From positions 501,614,594 through 501,678,593 of the forward strand of contig NC_064619.1 of assembly GCF_023898315.1 (NCBI RefSeq): a stretch of 64,000 nucleotides of DNA, in the 5' to 3' direction. Source of the stretch: Schistocerca nitens. Its lineage: Eukaryota > Arthropoda > Insecta > Orthoptera > Acrididae. This document shows, piece by piece, positions 1 to 12,255 of this stretch; position 1 is the first letter of the stretch; each line of letters opens with the position of its first letter. The translations under genes were made by a program, and so were the position numbers. The notes below the pieces were generated by a model, which saw only the letters and a program-made list of their open reading frames with translations, searched no databases and was not told the origin of the DNA.

Positions 1-876
1 AATGGTGCAATGTATGCTGATTTCCTACGTAATGTTCTACCGATGTTACTACAAGATGTTTCACTGCATGACAAAATGGCGATATACTTCCCACAAGATG
101 GATGTCTGGCACATAGCTCACTTGTGGTTGAAGCAGTATTAAATAGCATATTTCATGACAGATGGATTGGTTGTTGAAGCCCCATACCGTGGCCCACATG
201 TTCACCGGATCTGACGTCCTTGGATTTCTTTCTGTGGGGAAAGTTGAAGGATATTTGCTATCGTGATCCACCGACAACGCCTGACAACATGCGTCAGTGC
301 ACTGTCAATGCATGTGCGAACATTACGGAAAGCGAACTACTCGCTGTTGAGAGGAATGTCGTTACATGCACTGCCAAATGCATTGAGGTTGACGGACATC
401 ATTTTGAGCATTTATTGCATTAATGTGGTATTTACAGGTAATCACACTGTCACAGCGTGCGCTCTCAGAAATGTTAAGTTTGCATAGGTACATGTATCAC
501 ATTGGAACAACCAAAATAAAATGTTCAAGCATACCTACATTCTGTATTTTAATTTAAAAAACCTACCTGTTACCAACTGTTCGTCCAAAATTGTAAGCCA
601 TATGTTTGTGACAATTACAGCACCGTCTATCACAAAGCGAAAAAAGTGGTCCAACTAAACATTCATATTTCTTTGTGTACTACAGGAATATGTAATAAAA
701 ATGTGGGTTCCTATTTTAAAAATTGCAGTTGATATCCGTTTGACCTATGGCAGCGCCATCTAGCGGGCTATCTGGTTTCCCACTTCGAGCTAGACAAGTT
801 TTGTTCTTTGTAGTTTTTTCGTTTGACGCTTATTTTGTGAGATATTTGGCCCGGTCATGATCAATGGACCACCCTG
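1..876 (+). mobile_element. DD41D Tc1/mariner element, 3' part (copy A)
   Basis: Positions 1-423 encode the C-terminal half of a Tc1/mariner-superfamily transposase. The second catalytic Asp lies in FPQDGCLAH. The third is the Asp of SPDLTSLDFFLWG, 41 residues later, which is the DD41D spacing of the rosa/Visitor lineages. A stop codon at 175-177 interrupts the frame; the same stop is present in copy B (11827-13263). The 3' terminal inverted repeat is long, about 600-876, and ends CCACCCTG beside a TA target duplication at 877-878. The 5' end lies outside the window. The element sits inside a gypsy fragment. It is dead as a protein-coding copy. Confidence 0.8.
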
Positions 877-878
877 TA

Positions 879-2331
879 TATGAGAGAAATTGGAGGACTG
901 TTTAGAAGATATTGCAGTAAGAATCATACCAGCTGTATAGATTACATCAGTGATTTTGAAGTTATTATGAACAGCTTACAACATTCTTCAACAGGTTTTT
1001 CACCATTTGAAATCGTATTTAATCACAGACCAGCTAACTTTATTTCTGAGAATTTTGAGTTTCCTCCATGTGAAATTCTGTCACTGCAAGAAAGAGAAGA
1101 ATGTGTCAGGGAGATGATGCAGGATGACAGGAGAAAGCAGATACATGATGGTAACAGCAGATTTTCTAAGTTTGATGTGGGAGATCTTGTGTTGGTGAAA
1201 GCCGAGGAGAAATCTATATCCTGTATGCAAAATTCTTGTTTTTTTATAACTTTCATAAGGAACTAATTGTTCAAAAAAGAAGGCACTGCTATGAACAGTG
1301 TTATTCCATGTAAGTAGGGGGATCAACTTCCCAATACATTAGGTAACTTTAAATTTGTTTGACTTGGGTATAAAGCTGTTGAAGGTTGATGTTCTATGAC
1401 TGATGATTTGTTATGTTCAACACAGGAATGTAAAAATTTAAAAAGTTCAGGAGTATGTTCTATGAACCATGTTTCAATCAATGAATTTTTTTATCTCAAT
1501 ACTCAGTATGTATTTTTTTTTTCTTCAACTGTAAATGAATCTTCTAGGTTTCTATGTATGTAGGTTAGTCCCCACATCATAAGCATAGGCCCTAATATTT
1601 TTTAATTGTTTTCTCTTTTCATGAATCAACATATCCTTACATACTCTGGTTTGTGTGGCTGATTGGTTTTGTGCTATACTCCTACTTATGATTGAGTGTA
1701 TTCTTGTCATCAGTACCCATTGTTGTGAGTTTTTTGAGTCTGCTCACTCGTTGTACACTTAGGCTCTGAATTTTTTCTTCTCTTTTGATGATTTTGAAGG
1801 CATGACTTAATAGATGTAAACTTGAAGTTTGTAATTCTAGTACTTTACATTGCCTCTTCACTTATTTCTATAGTTTAGTGTTGTAGTGTTATAGTTTTGA
1901 CTTTGTATCATTTGTCTTGGAACAGAATATTCCACAGAAATGAAAAGTCAAACACCATGTCCTCATATATGTATAGATTATGACTTGTATAATAAATATT
2001 TTTCTTAAATTTTCTGTAATATGTTAAGATTTTGGTTTTTGGATCATTGTAAATATGTTCTGTAACAAATTAATGTAAACCTATATTGCACTAAAATTGT
2101 ACTTGCTTGTTAAGTTGCTGATTTGAAGCAGTGTTTCTGGCATAACAGCCTGTTACTAACAGTGTTACAGATTACTGTCCTAAGTATTTTGGTTAATGAT
2201 ACCTATAAACTGGTGTAATCAATATTCTTGTAGTTAATATGTTATGTTTCAGATTCTTCTGTACATCTGAATTCTATTTTATGATTGTTAATATGCTTAC
2301 ACTTGTGGTACTTATTATGTTTCTAAGAACA
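879..2331 (+). mobile_element. Gypsy-type LTR element fragment (3' portion)
   Basis: A fossil piece of the same gypsy-type element found on the minus strand at 8944-29092. It begins directly beside the mariner TA duplication. Positions 880-1240 correspond to the C-terminal end of the integrase region, and the rest is AT-rich 3' non-coding sequence. No LTR is present in this copy. It is broken. It is nearly identical to 10374-11826, so the duplication that made it is recent. Confidence 0.75.
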
Positions 2332-2374
2332 AGATTTTTAATCTACCAATGTTTTTATTTTTTTGTAACAATTA

Positions 2375-3110
2375 TTTGGTCCCCTTCAGAGTAGTTCCCT
2401 TCAGCAGCTATTAAACGGCGAAGTCGTTATTCCCAGTGTTGGTAGCAGAGCTGAAATGCTTCAACTGGCAGGGCCTTTAATATGTCTGTCACATTCTTTT
2501 GAGTGCTCTCCAGAGTCCCAAAATGATGTCCTATTAAGACATTTTTCAATTTTTGGGGAAAGGAAAGAGTCGCAAAGATTGAGATAAGGTAGATAGCGGG
2601 GCCATGGAACAACAGGAATGGCTTTCAAGATCGATAATTCCGTCATGGAAGTGTCCGTGTGGCAGTGGTGTTGTCTTGTTGCAGAATCCACTTATCTCCA
2701 ACGTTCGGTCTCACTCGATTCACCCTTTTCCTGAGCCTTTCACGGATTTTTGTAAAACAGTTGATTGATAGTGTTACTTGAAGCAACAAATTCTTTACGC
2801 ACGATACCCCTACCATCAAGAAAGCGAATCGGCGTTGTTCTGATCTTTGATTTGTTCATTAGAGAGTTTTTTTTGGTCGAGGAGGTTTCTCAGTGTGCCA
2901 CTCCTCACTTTACCGCTTTGTATCAATATCGTACTCAAAAGTCTGATCACACGACTTGTACTTTTTCGTGGTCACAGGCAATTCTCACAAGAAGATCAAC
3001 GCACACGTTTCTTTGATTGTCATTCTGCTCTGTTGTGAGCTTTTTTTTTGCACAATTTTGGCACAAACCTTTTGCATGTGCAAATCTTCCGGCTAAATTT
3101 GATGTACTGT
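2375..3110 (-). pseudogene. Decayed mariner transposase (D34D type)
   Basis: Read on the minus strand, this region gives pieces of a mariner/SETMAR-type transposase in order. There is an N-terminal segment like VCAKIV and LTTEQNDNQRNVC, a middle segment like IRFLDGRGIVRKEFVAS, a second-Asp region reading DSATRQH in place of LHQDNAPAH, and a C-terminal segment equivalent to EGNYSEGD at about 2380-2400. Several frameshifts and stops separate them. The first half of the gene and both terminal repeats are not recognisable. It is an old, dead copy unrelated to the DD41D elements beside it. It abuts the end of the inverted-repeat arm at 2331. Confidence 0.65.
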
Positions 3111-3233
3111 GAAAGAGTTTAACAGGTCACCAATATATATATGTAATATCAAAGATTGAAGAACAGATGTTAATTGTAACTCTCAGACAGTATGCATAAG
3201 GTGTAATAAGCAACCTCTGTATCCAGGGCCATA

Positions 3234-5410
3234 TTTAGGATGTGTGATGGCTCTGGGCTCTGCGCAGTAATTTATCTCATGCCTCCCATTTCTAAACTTC
3301 AGCATGGCTACTCATTTATGGACTGGCAACAATAAAGCAGCATAATCATTAACTCCAATTCTAAACTTTAATGAAGTATTTGAATAACATAAGGTACATG
3401 TGCAAGTTAATTACTAAAAGATAATAAAATAAGTACTACATTTCAATAGGCCGTTTATTAAAAAATTTGTAATATCTCTTTATATTCGATGAATTATTCA
3501 GATACAATTCTACCCTTAAATGACGTTTACTAATTTTCTATCATCGTACTCGCAGAATCCATGCGAAAAGTAGTTCATACAATAGCTATGCCATGAGCGC
3601 ATAAGTATTCTTTGTAGTACTCTCTCTGGTGTTTTTTTTTTTTTTTTTTTTAAAAAAAAGAAAGAGCTTGGTTTGAAGAATTGTAATCTGATTATTGAGA
3701 TTCATGACAGAAGACGACTGAGACGAAACTGTACGCTTAAAAAGGAAATATATATAGATTGCTCCTTCAAATAAAAGGTGTGTATTTGAAATTTGAGAAT
3801 TAATGATATTTATCCATATATTGCGTAGTTGTTATTCAGAAGGGAACTTCCGAAAGACTGGATACGAACCTGCATTTAATAATCCAAGAGCTCCATTACT
3901 TCTTCGGAAGGTTAAACTTCATCAAAGCCAAATATCCGCTTGATATGAGGTTTCCCGACTGATTATACAACGCTCCCAAAATTACGAGGCATTTTATTTG
4001 TACAGATTACCAGACTGCCGCAAAGCACGGGCCTGCAGAGAAGAAGAATCATCGCCCGATTTCATTCTAACAAGTAAAATTTCAGAATCATTTTGAGTGA
4101 CTGAGCTATGACTGTGTTTCCTATCATTAATGATTGATTGCTCGAACGAATTGAGAGCTACAGAATTACGTAGATAGGAGGAAAAATTATAAATTATCAG
4201 AGAAACATCAAACTTAGACACAATGTACTGTGAAAATACAAAGAAAATCATTTTAGTTCAATACACTATACCAAAATAACTTCATTTAAATGTAAAATTT
4301 AGTCAGTCCCAAATACATGATAAAATACATTTAACTGACCTTTTCCAAAATATAATGAATATAGAGAAATGTCTTCCTTCTCACTTTTGTGACTGTGAAC
4401 TGATTTATCACTTCCTGAAAATCCAGACTGAATTTGATGCCTGATTATATGGCTAGTACTGACCAGCTGTTCTTCAGTTTCTGTTGTCCGAAGATAGTAC
4501 TTACTTCATTGTAAAACAGAAAAGGAGCTTTCAGCTGAAGAGTTTGTAGCTGTAGCACAGCTGTAAATCTTGAGTGCTGTGTACAACATTTGGACAGACA
4601 TCACCTATTTTTTATGAAACCAACATTCTACAGAGAAATGAAAGAGAGGTCAACTTGTCACAACTACTTTCTTCATAGACAACAGATAGATTTTAAAATG
4701 TATGCATCCTTCACTAAAGTTGTTCTGTGTGTCAGAATTATAGACAGCTCTAAGTTTCTCTGCGGCATCATAAATCTGAATAGCTTTTAGTTTGACGATA
4801 TTTGAGAGAAATGAAAATCTCGAACTATTCTCTTCTGAAACTCACCCTAGAGAGTTCTATAACCTTAGAATATGACATTTTCATTCATCTCCAGATCTCA
4901 ACACAACTTAATCCTGTTTCTTCTTCAGGACATTTGTGTTTGTCCTCTGAGTCAGATGATTCATAAAAGAATCTCTTTCATTTAATTTCACTTTCATTTT
5001 TTGACTCTCGGCAGCTTCAGGACGTGGAATTTATTCCAAATTCTTGATCTCCACAAGTTTCTTTTCAGCTGGATCCTTGTTGTGAACGGGAAAAAATGTC
5101 TGAAGCTCAGCTAAAAACATTGCAGTAGTATCATATATTTCAACAGAAGTAGAAATGTCTACACCCTCAGCCTGCAGTTTCTTCATTGCTTGTTGCAGAA
5201 TACAACCCCACACTGCTGTCATGAAAGCTACCTCAACACTACTTAACTTTCTAAGACCTTCCTTCAGCTACACATATGATTTTACCACTCTCATTTCCCA
5301 AAATTGTTCTCAACACAGAAAACACGGCTTTCCAATCTTTATTCAAACTCCTAACACACATCTTCACATGAACACCGTCATGTTGTAGACAGTGACTTCA
5401 GTGTCATACT
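3234..5410 (-). pseudogene. hAT transposon remnant with transposase pieces
   Basis: A hAT-like terminus starts at 3234 (CAGGGCCATATTTAGG). On the minus strand, 5031-5300 carries a transposase segment (LRKLSSVEVAFMTAVWGCIL followed by SVEIYDTTAMFLAELQTFF). About 4400-4590 carries the C-terminal hAT dimerisation signature in eroded form (SSFSVLQ, then SKYYLRTTETEEQLVS). These resemble the ZMYM1/DUF4371-like hAT group. The frame is interrupted many times, and I could not find the opposite terminus or a target duplication. A run of T then A lies at about 3632-3658. Positions 3110-3233 show nothing recognisable. Confidence 0.55.
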
Positions 5411-5812
5411 TGTAGACCAGTTAGTACTCAAATTACGTAACTTAATTTTTAGTTGAGAACCATGTGAAATATTGTGCTGTGTATGGCAGCAACATAAACA
5501 TGAAAGGTACCTTGCAGCTAGGTGCTGTGTGACTGTGCTTGCTCCACACGTAAGTAGAGGCATGTGTCTTCTCGTGTGGTATGGAGAGACACCTGCACCC
5601 CCATGAAGACAATTCAGAGGCAATCACGGAAGGGTTCCCTGGCTCCAAAACTGTAACGGTAACTTTATTATATAATATCAGCTCTACATTGTACTGGGTG
5701 ATGCAAGGACTGTGGGGGATAGATGTGGTCGTGTTTCATCATTTAACATTGCATGCTCAGTCTCTCCAAATTCTGTGCCAGCTGCATTTTTAAATAAGTT
5801 TGTGTCCAAGCT

Positions 5813-6004
5813 ACTGCGCCGAGTGGCCGCGTGATCTGAGGTGCCATGTCACTGATTGTGTGGACCCTCCCGCCGAAGGTTCGAGTCCTTCCTAGGGCAT
5901 GAGTGTGTGTTGTTGTTCTTAGTATAAGTTAGTTTAAGTAGTCTGTAAGTCTAGGGACAAATTACCTCAGCAGTTTGGTCCCTTAGGAATTCACACACAC
6001 ATTT
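5813..6004 (+). mobile_element. tRNA-derived SINE (type 1)
   Basis: It is flanked by 14-bp target duplications, TTTGTGTCCAAGCT (5799-5812) and TTTGTGTCTAAGCT (6005-6018). The head has an A-box-like GAGTGGCCGCGTGATC and a B-box GGTTCGAGTCC, the layout of a pol III promoter from a class II tRNA. The body differs from the other SINEs in this window (it contains CTGTAAGTCTAGGGAC). The short tail is CA/T-rich. The single mismatch between the duplications suggests moderate age. Confidence 0.85.
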
Positions 6005-6418
6005 TTTGTGTCTAAGCTGGGCATGTCTTGAATGAGCGCGCATAACTCAAAAATAATTACTGTCTCTCGTGTGTTGATAATTTGTCATTGCAGCAACACC
6101 TTCGTTTATTTGTTTTAGTTTTGGCATTTTTGCCATATGAACTGACATTACGGATTCAATTATGCTTCTTCCTCTTGATTCCCATCATCAATAAATGGTT
6201 CCTGTGACTATTCAACATTTTATGATGTATGATGTGATGACAGTGTCAGGAAGAAACTCCCAACTTATCTGCCCATGGCCAATTCTGATATTTCTTGGCT
6301 GAGTGTATGCCTCACTTTATGAATTTTAAGTATCTGCTGCAGGAGTATCATATAGTCTCCTGGTTTCCTCAAACAGCTTCATCTGTCAGTCAAGCCACAT
6401 CCAAATTATTTTATTTTA

Positions 6419-7838
6419 CACTGTTGGAAATGGAAAAGAGAACACATTGACACCGGTGTCAGACCCACCATACTTGCTCCAGACACTGCGAGAGGGCTGT
6501 ACAAGCAATGATCACACGCACGGCACAGCGGCCACACCAGGAACCGCAGTGTTGGCCGTCAAATGGCGCTAGCTGCGCAGCATTTGTGCACCGCCGCCGT
6601 CAGTGTCAGCCAGTTTGCCGTGGCGTACGGAGCTCCATCGCAGTCTTTAACTCTGGTAGCATGCCGCGACAGCGTGGACGTGAACCGTATGTGCAGTTGA
6701 CGGACTTTGAGCGAGGGTGTATAGTGGGCATGCGGGAGGCCGGGTGGACGTACCGCCGAATTGCTCAACACGTGGGGCGTGAGGTCTCCACAGTACATCG
6801 ATGTTGTCGCCAGTGGTCGGCGGAAGGTGCACGTGCCCGTCGACCTGGGACCGGACCGCAGCGACACATGGATGCACGCCAAGACCGTAGGATCCTACGC
6901 AGTGCCGTAGGGGACCGCACCGCCACTTCCCAGCAAATTAGGGACACTGTTGCTCCTGGGGTATCGGCGAGGACCATTCGCAACCGTCTCCATGAAGCTG
7001 GGCTACGGTCCCGCACACCGTTAGGCCATCTTCCGCTCACGCCCCAACATCGTGCAGCCCGCCTCCAGTGGTGTCGCGACAGGCGTGAATGGAGGGACGA
7101 ATGGAGACGTGTCGTCTTCAGCGATGAGAGTCGCTTCTGCCTTGGTGCCAATGATGGTCGTATGCGTGTTTGGCGCCGTGCAGGTGAGCGCCACAATCAG
7201 GACTGCATACGACCGAGGCACACAGGGCCAACACCCGGCATCATGGTGTGGGGAGCGATCTCCTACACTGGCCGTACACCACCGGTGATCGTCGAGGGGA
7301 CACTGAATAGTGCACGGTACATCCAAACCGTCATCGAACCCATCGTTCTACCATTCCTAGACCGGCAAGGGAACTTGCTGTTCCAACAGGACAATGCACG
7401 TCCGCATGTATCCCGTGCCACCCAACGTGCTCTAGAAGGTGTAAGTCAACTACCCTGGCCAGCAAGATCTCCGGATCTGTCCCCCATTGAGCATGTTTGG
7501 GACTGGATGAAGCGTCGTCTCACGCGGTCTGCACGTCCAGCACGAACGCTGGTCCAACTGAGGCGCCAGGTGGAAATGGCATGGCAAGCCGTTCCACAGG
7601 ACTACATCCAGCATCTCTACAATCGTCTCCATGGGAGAATAGCAGCCTGCATTGCTGCGAAAGGTGGATATACACTGTCCTAGTGCCGACATTGTGCATG
7701 CTCTGTTGCCTGTGTCTATGTGCCTGTGGTTCTGTCAGTGTGATCATGTGATGTATCTGACCCCAGGAATGTGTCAATAAAGTTTCCCCTTCCTGGGACA
7801 ATGAATTCACGGTGTTCTTATTTCAATTTCCAGGAGTG
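6419..7838 (+). mobile_element. Tc1-like DNA transposon, structurally complete
   Basis: The 1420-bp element is bounded by TA target duplications (6417-6418 and 7839-7840). It has imperfect terminal inverted repeats: the left end reads CACTGTTGGAAATGGAAAAG and the right end in reverse complement reads CACTCCTGGAAATTGAAATA. One long open frame fills the interior. The element is visibly richer in G+C than the AT-rich flanks, which fits a recent arrival. It inserted just upstream of, or within, an older Harbinger remnant whose coding sequence resumes within about 20 bases of its right end. Confidence 0.9.
6661..7683 (+). CDS. Tc1-like transposase, uninterrupted, DD32E spacing
   Basis: The 340-residue protein would cut and paste the element at TA sites in the nucleus. 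I chose the Met at 6661 (MPRQRGREPYVQLTDFERG) because it begins the usual N-terminal helix-turn-helix; the open frame extends further upstream to 6508 without family-like sequence. Paired HTH domains occupy roughly residues 10-110. The catalytic triad is Asp in VVFSDESRF, Asp in FQQDNARPH and Glu in SPDLSPIEHVWD. Counting residues, 32 lie between the second Asp and the Glu, whereas Tc1 usually has 34; the shortfall is just before the WPARS motif. There are no stops or frameshifts. Whether it is active cannot be told from sequence. Confidence 0.9.
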   Translation: MPRQRGREPYVQLTDFERGCIVGMREAGWTYRRIAQHVGREVSTVHRCCRQWSAEGARARRPGTGPQRHMDARQDRRILRSAVGDRTATSQQIRDTVAPGVSARTIRNRLHEAGLRSRTPLGHLPLTPQHRAARLQWCRDRREWRDEWRRVVFSDESRFCLGANDGRMRVWRRAGERHNQDCIRPRHTGPTPGIMVWGAISYTGRTPPVIVEGTLNSARYIQTVIEPIVLPFLDRQGNLLFQQDNARPHVSRATQRALEGVSQLPWPARSPDLSPIEHVWDWMKRRLTRSARPARTLVQLRRQVEMAWQAVPQDYIQHLYNRLHGRIAACIAAKGGYTLS

Positions 7839-7855
7839 TATATGACATAGCACAT

Positions 7856-8440
7856 ACTGTTCCGGATATTTGGCCACTGGTGATTCACACCATACCATCA
7901 CTTTTTAGTTCCACATGGGAAGGACAGCTGTCTGCAGCTTAATCAAATATATATGTCAAGAACTGTATAGCATTTTACAATCATTGTATTCACCTCAACC
8001 AGCAGAGGAAATCTGGAAGAAAATTGAGATGGAACTCACGGAATGCTGGCAATTTCCTAACTGCACTGGTGGCATAGATGGGAAGCATGATAGAATGACA
8101 TGTCCTAAAAACAGTGGCTCAAATTATTTTTTCGACTTCCTTGCTTTCAGTTATTGATCATGATTACAACTCTGTGGCTATGGCAGACACAGTGACAGCG
8201 CAAGTTTTGAAAACTTTGCATTTTTCTATGAATTCATATGAGGTAACCATTCCTGGCACAAAGATTCCCGTCCCTCATGTGCTGACAGGTACTGAGGTAT
8301 TTAAATTAGAAACCTATCTGGTGATCCATTTTCCCAAATCAATGTCCTTGAAAGATCCTTCAAAAGGAAGTTTTAGTAAACAAATATGCAGAAGCTGTCA
8401 TAGGGTGGAAAATGCCTTTGATATACTCACTCAAGGGTGA
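7856..8440 (+). pseudogene. PIF/Harbinger transposase remnant
   Basis: Translation gives a HARBI1-like DDE nuclease in pieces. The order is CSGYLATGDSHHTITF (about 7858), MGRTAVCSLIKYIC, WQFPNCTGGIDGKHDR with the first catalytic Asp, CPKNSGSNYF, then in a second frame AMADTVTAQ, PHVLTGTEVFKLETYLV (family: GDEAFPL) and RVENAFDILTQ. A stop near 7904 and a frameshift near 8135 break it. The first third of the transposase is absent, probably displaced by the Tc1-like insertion ending at 7838. No terminal repeats were found. The stretch 8441-8943 shows nothing I recognise. Confidence 0.75.
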
Positions 8441-8943
8441 TGAGTCTTTTAAGGCCTATTTACAACTGATACTGCAGAAGCTATTGCAAAAACAGCATAT
8501 TTGTAGCTAAAATTTTACTTAAATGGCATCACTAGTATGTGTAAGAACATTATTATTTTAACTGAACTGTACTGTAAATTACGATATTTATCTGATACTG
8601 TATCACGCAACAGCGTCAGTTTTATCCTTGTTGCCACATTTTTATAATGACAGTGTCGTATACCATGCATAAAGTACATTTGCAAGTACCAAATCAGCCA
8701 GTCTTTCTGTTTCTGCACTATCTTGGGAACACTTGCCCACCACATACTTTGTAGAAAATCAAAACCTGCCAGCTTCATGCCATGGGCAAGGGCGATGTAG
8801 AACAGGCACCTGCCTCTTGTCTAACCGGGATGATGCTGCAGCGTAGAGCACAACATAGATTGTTGCGGGTGCCCATGCAGGTTACGCTCTCCCTGTTTGA
8901 CAAGAGCCTTAATTTGCTCATACATGAAAGACATTATACAGAT

Positions 8944-9181
8944 TGTTATCTCCCCCCTCCTTCCTTCTTCCATCTATTGTCCACATTGAACAATGCCCAG
9001 TCCAAGTAATTAATAAGCAAAGTCTTTTATGAAGATTGGAGGGGGCGAAGATTACAATAAACTTTCAAGTTTACTTAGCTTGTCATGTTGAGATGGCTCC
9101 AGTTCTTCATGTCTAGGAATCTGATTCTTGAAGCTGAAAACCTAACATCAGGTCCTCATGATTAGTTTGAACTAAATAAAT
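8944..9181 (-). repeat. Gypsy LTR (3' LTR on the minus strand)
   Basis: It aligns with 28855-29092. Both begin TGTTAT followed by a C-rich run, and both share ATTAATAAGCAAAGTCTTTT and AGCTGAAAACCTAACATCAG. The copies differ at many sites by eye, so the element is not recent. Confidence 0.75.
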
Positions 9182-9987
9182 TGAAAAATTGTTGTTGCAG
9201 AATTTTTTATGTAAATATATTTTCCACTGATTTTCTCGCGTTTTAGTACATCATACAATATTTCGATTTTTCACATTAATAAAGTCAAAATTAGATTGTT
9301 CACACCTATTATACAAAAATACATTTGATCAAATCAGAGGCAAGCTTATGACTCTCACACTCTGAGGAAATAACAATATTCCAAAGAGTTTACGATTTTT
9401 CTAAATACCTACTAGTTTTTATTGTATTATTAACTTCGATTATTATTTCATAAATGAATCCAGAAATAAACATAGTAAACAGTACAGGATTGCATAATTA
9501 ATAATAGAAATTTTTAAGTGTGAAAATAATTCATAATTTCAAATTTTTCCAATAATAATAATAAAAATTTTAACTCTACATTCAGAACAGGTACTTATCG
9601 GTTATAACATCAAAACTAAAATATATTATAAATTAATTCCTTTTCATAAATTTTAGCTTGAAATATAACATACTGTGTATAAAATTATATAAAAGTTTTC
9701 AGAAAATTAACTGAGATAATAATGACCTGTCCAAAATTGAAAAAAAAATATATTGGTATCGACAACTACTGTTGAGGAAAAGTAATGTTAGAGGATGATG
9801 TCCCATTACAACATCCCCCTCACATAATATGGAAACAATGTGTTTACAATATTTTGTGGCTTACTATAAGGTTTTCCAAATGATGCCAAAAGGTAGAATT
9901 CAGATTGTCAAAGTTAAATTCCAAAATTTCAAGAAAATTTTAGGTTATATGATCATCACTTCCCTATGAACATAAGTATAGGTTAGC

Positions 9988-10022
<35 letters not shown>

Positions 10023-11439
10023 TACAGAAAGAACTACATAGCATCTGACAAATTTCTGATAACAACAAACATGTTCCTCTCGCTTATAATTTGTCTACAG
10101 TCCAAATATGCGTAAAACCAGAGCACTGAATTCCAAAATTAACATATGGTGACAATTTCCAAAATTATGGACAACACACACATGAAGTTGCTCTAACATG
10201 TCTAGCTTCATACAGAATGGTATAATCTAGTGTAATCTTTAAGTCTCTTTCAGCACTGCAATGAATGAGATTTAGGTGTCTGTTATTGTTACGTAAAAGT
10301 GAATAATAAAATAATATAGAAAAATGTTACCATAATAATCTAATGTAAATGAACATAATACAAAAGTTAAACATTGTTCTTACAAACATAAAAAGTACCA
10401 CAAGTGTAAGCATATTAACCATCAAAAAGTAGAATTCAGATGTACAGAAGAATCTGATACATAACATATTAACTACAAGAATATTGATTACACCAGTTTA
10501 TAGGTATCATTAACCAAAATACTTAGGACAGTAATCTGTAACACTGTTAGTAACGGGCTGTTATGCCAGAAACACTGCTTCAAATCAGCAACTTAACAAG
10601 CAAGTACAATTTTAGTGCAATATAGGTTTACATTAATTTGTTACAGAACATATTTACAATGATCTAAAAACCAAAATCTTAACATATTACAGAAAATTTA
10701 AGAAAAATATTTATTATACAAGTCATAATCTACACATATATGAGGACATGGCGTTTGACTTTTCATTTCTGTGGAATATTCTGTTCCAAGACAAATGATA
10801 CAAAGTCAAAACTATAACACTACAACACTAAACTATAGAAATAAGTGAAGAGGCAATGTAAAGTACTAGAATTACAAACTTCAAGTTTACATCTATTAAG
10901 TCATGCCTTCAAAATCATCAAAAGAGAAGAAAAAATTCAGAGCCTAAGTGTACAACGAGTGAGCAGACTCAAAAAACTCACAACAATGGGTACTGATGAC
11001 AAGAATACACTCAATCATAAGTAGGAGTATAGCACAAAACCAATCAGCCACACAAACCAGAGTATGTAAGGATATGTTGATTCATGAAAAGAGAAAACAA
11101 TTAAAAAATATTAGGGCCTATGCTTATGATGTGGGGACTAACCTACATACATAGAAACCTAGAAGATTCATTTACAGTTGAAGAAAAAAAAAATACATAC
11201 TGAGTATTGAGATAAAAAAATTCATTGATTGAAACATGGTTCATAGAACATACTCCTGAACTTTTTAAATTTTTACATTCCTGTGTTGAACATAACAAAT
11301 CATCAGTCATAGAACATCAACCTTCAACAGCTTTATACCCAAGTCAAACAAATTTAAAGTTACCTAATGTATTGGGAAGTTGATCCCCCTACTTACATGG
11401 AATAACACTGTTCATAGCAGTGCCTTCTTTTTTGAACAA
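9182..11439 (-). other. AT-rich 3' non-coding part of the gypsy element
   Basis: No open frame of note. The part from 10374 rightward is duplicated at 879-2331. A (CA)n microsatellite lies at 9990-10017. I see no envelope-like gene. Confidence 0.5.
9990..10017. repeat. (CA)n microsatellite
   Basis: Fourteen CA units by eye. Confidence 0.95.
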
Positions 11440-12255
11440 TTAGTTCCTTATGAAAGTTATAAAAAAACAAGAATTTTGCATACAGGGTATATATTTCTCC
11501 TCGGCTTTCACCAACACAAGATCTCCCACATCAAACTTAGAAAATCTGCTGTTACCATCATGTATCTGCTTTCTCCTGTCATCCTGCATCATCTCCCTGA
11601 CACATTCTTCTCTTTCTTGCAGTGACAGAATTTCACATGGAGGAAACTCAAAATTCTCAGAAATAAAGTTAGCTGGTCTGTGATTAAATACGATTTCAAA
11701 TGGTGAAAAACCTGTTGAAGAATGTTGTAAGCTGTTCATAATAACTTCAAAATCACTGATGTAATCTATACAGCTGGTATGATTCTTACTGCAATATCTT
11801 CTAAACAGTCCTCCAATTTCTCTCATACCACATTAATGCAATAAATGCTCAAAATGATGTCCGTCAACCTCAATGCATTTGGCAGTGCATGTAACGACAT
11901 TCCTCTCAACAGCGAGTAGTTCGCTTTCCGTAATGTTCGCACATGCATTGACAGTGCACTGACGCATGTTGTCAGGCGTTGTCGGTGGATCACGATAGCA
12001 AATATCCTTCAACTTTCCCCACAGAAAGAAATCCAAGGACGTCAGATACGGTGAACATGTGGGCCATGGTATGGGGCTTCAACAACCAATCCACTTGTCA
12101 TGAAATATGCTATTTAATACTGCTTCAACCACAAGTGAGCTATGTGCCAGACATCCATCTTGTGGGAAGTATATCGCCATTTTGTCATGCAGTGAAACAT
12201 CTTGTAGTAACATCGGTAGAACATTACGTAGGAAATCAGCATACATTGCACCATT
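10374..12255. repeat. Right arm of the large inverted repeat
   Basis: Reverse complement of 1-2331. It lacks the mariner 3' terminal repeat that the left arm has: the mariner sequence runs from GTGGTAT straight into the gypsy sequence near 11826. In the left arm both edges of the missing segment carry GTAT (about 427-430 and 876-879), so a deletion between short repeats is the likely cause. About 8 kb of unrelated sequence separates the arms. Confidence 0.9.

Larger units (their letters stand above)
1..2331. repeat. Left arm of a large inverted repeat
   Basis: This stretch reads, in reverse complement, almost the same as 10374-12255. Position 1 pairs with about 12255, so the arm runs off the window start. 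It contains the 3' part of a DD41D mariner element (to 876) and then a gypsy-type fragment (879-2331). By eye the gypsy part differs from its partner at only a handful of sites. Similarity stops near 2331, in the middle of element sequence and not at an LTR. The left arm keeps the mariner's 3' terminal repeat (about 424-876), which the right arm has lost, so the left arm was not copied from the present right arm. Confidence 0.9.
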
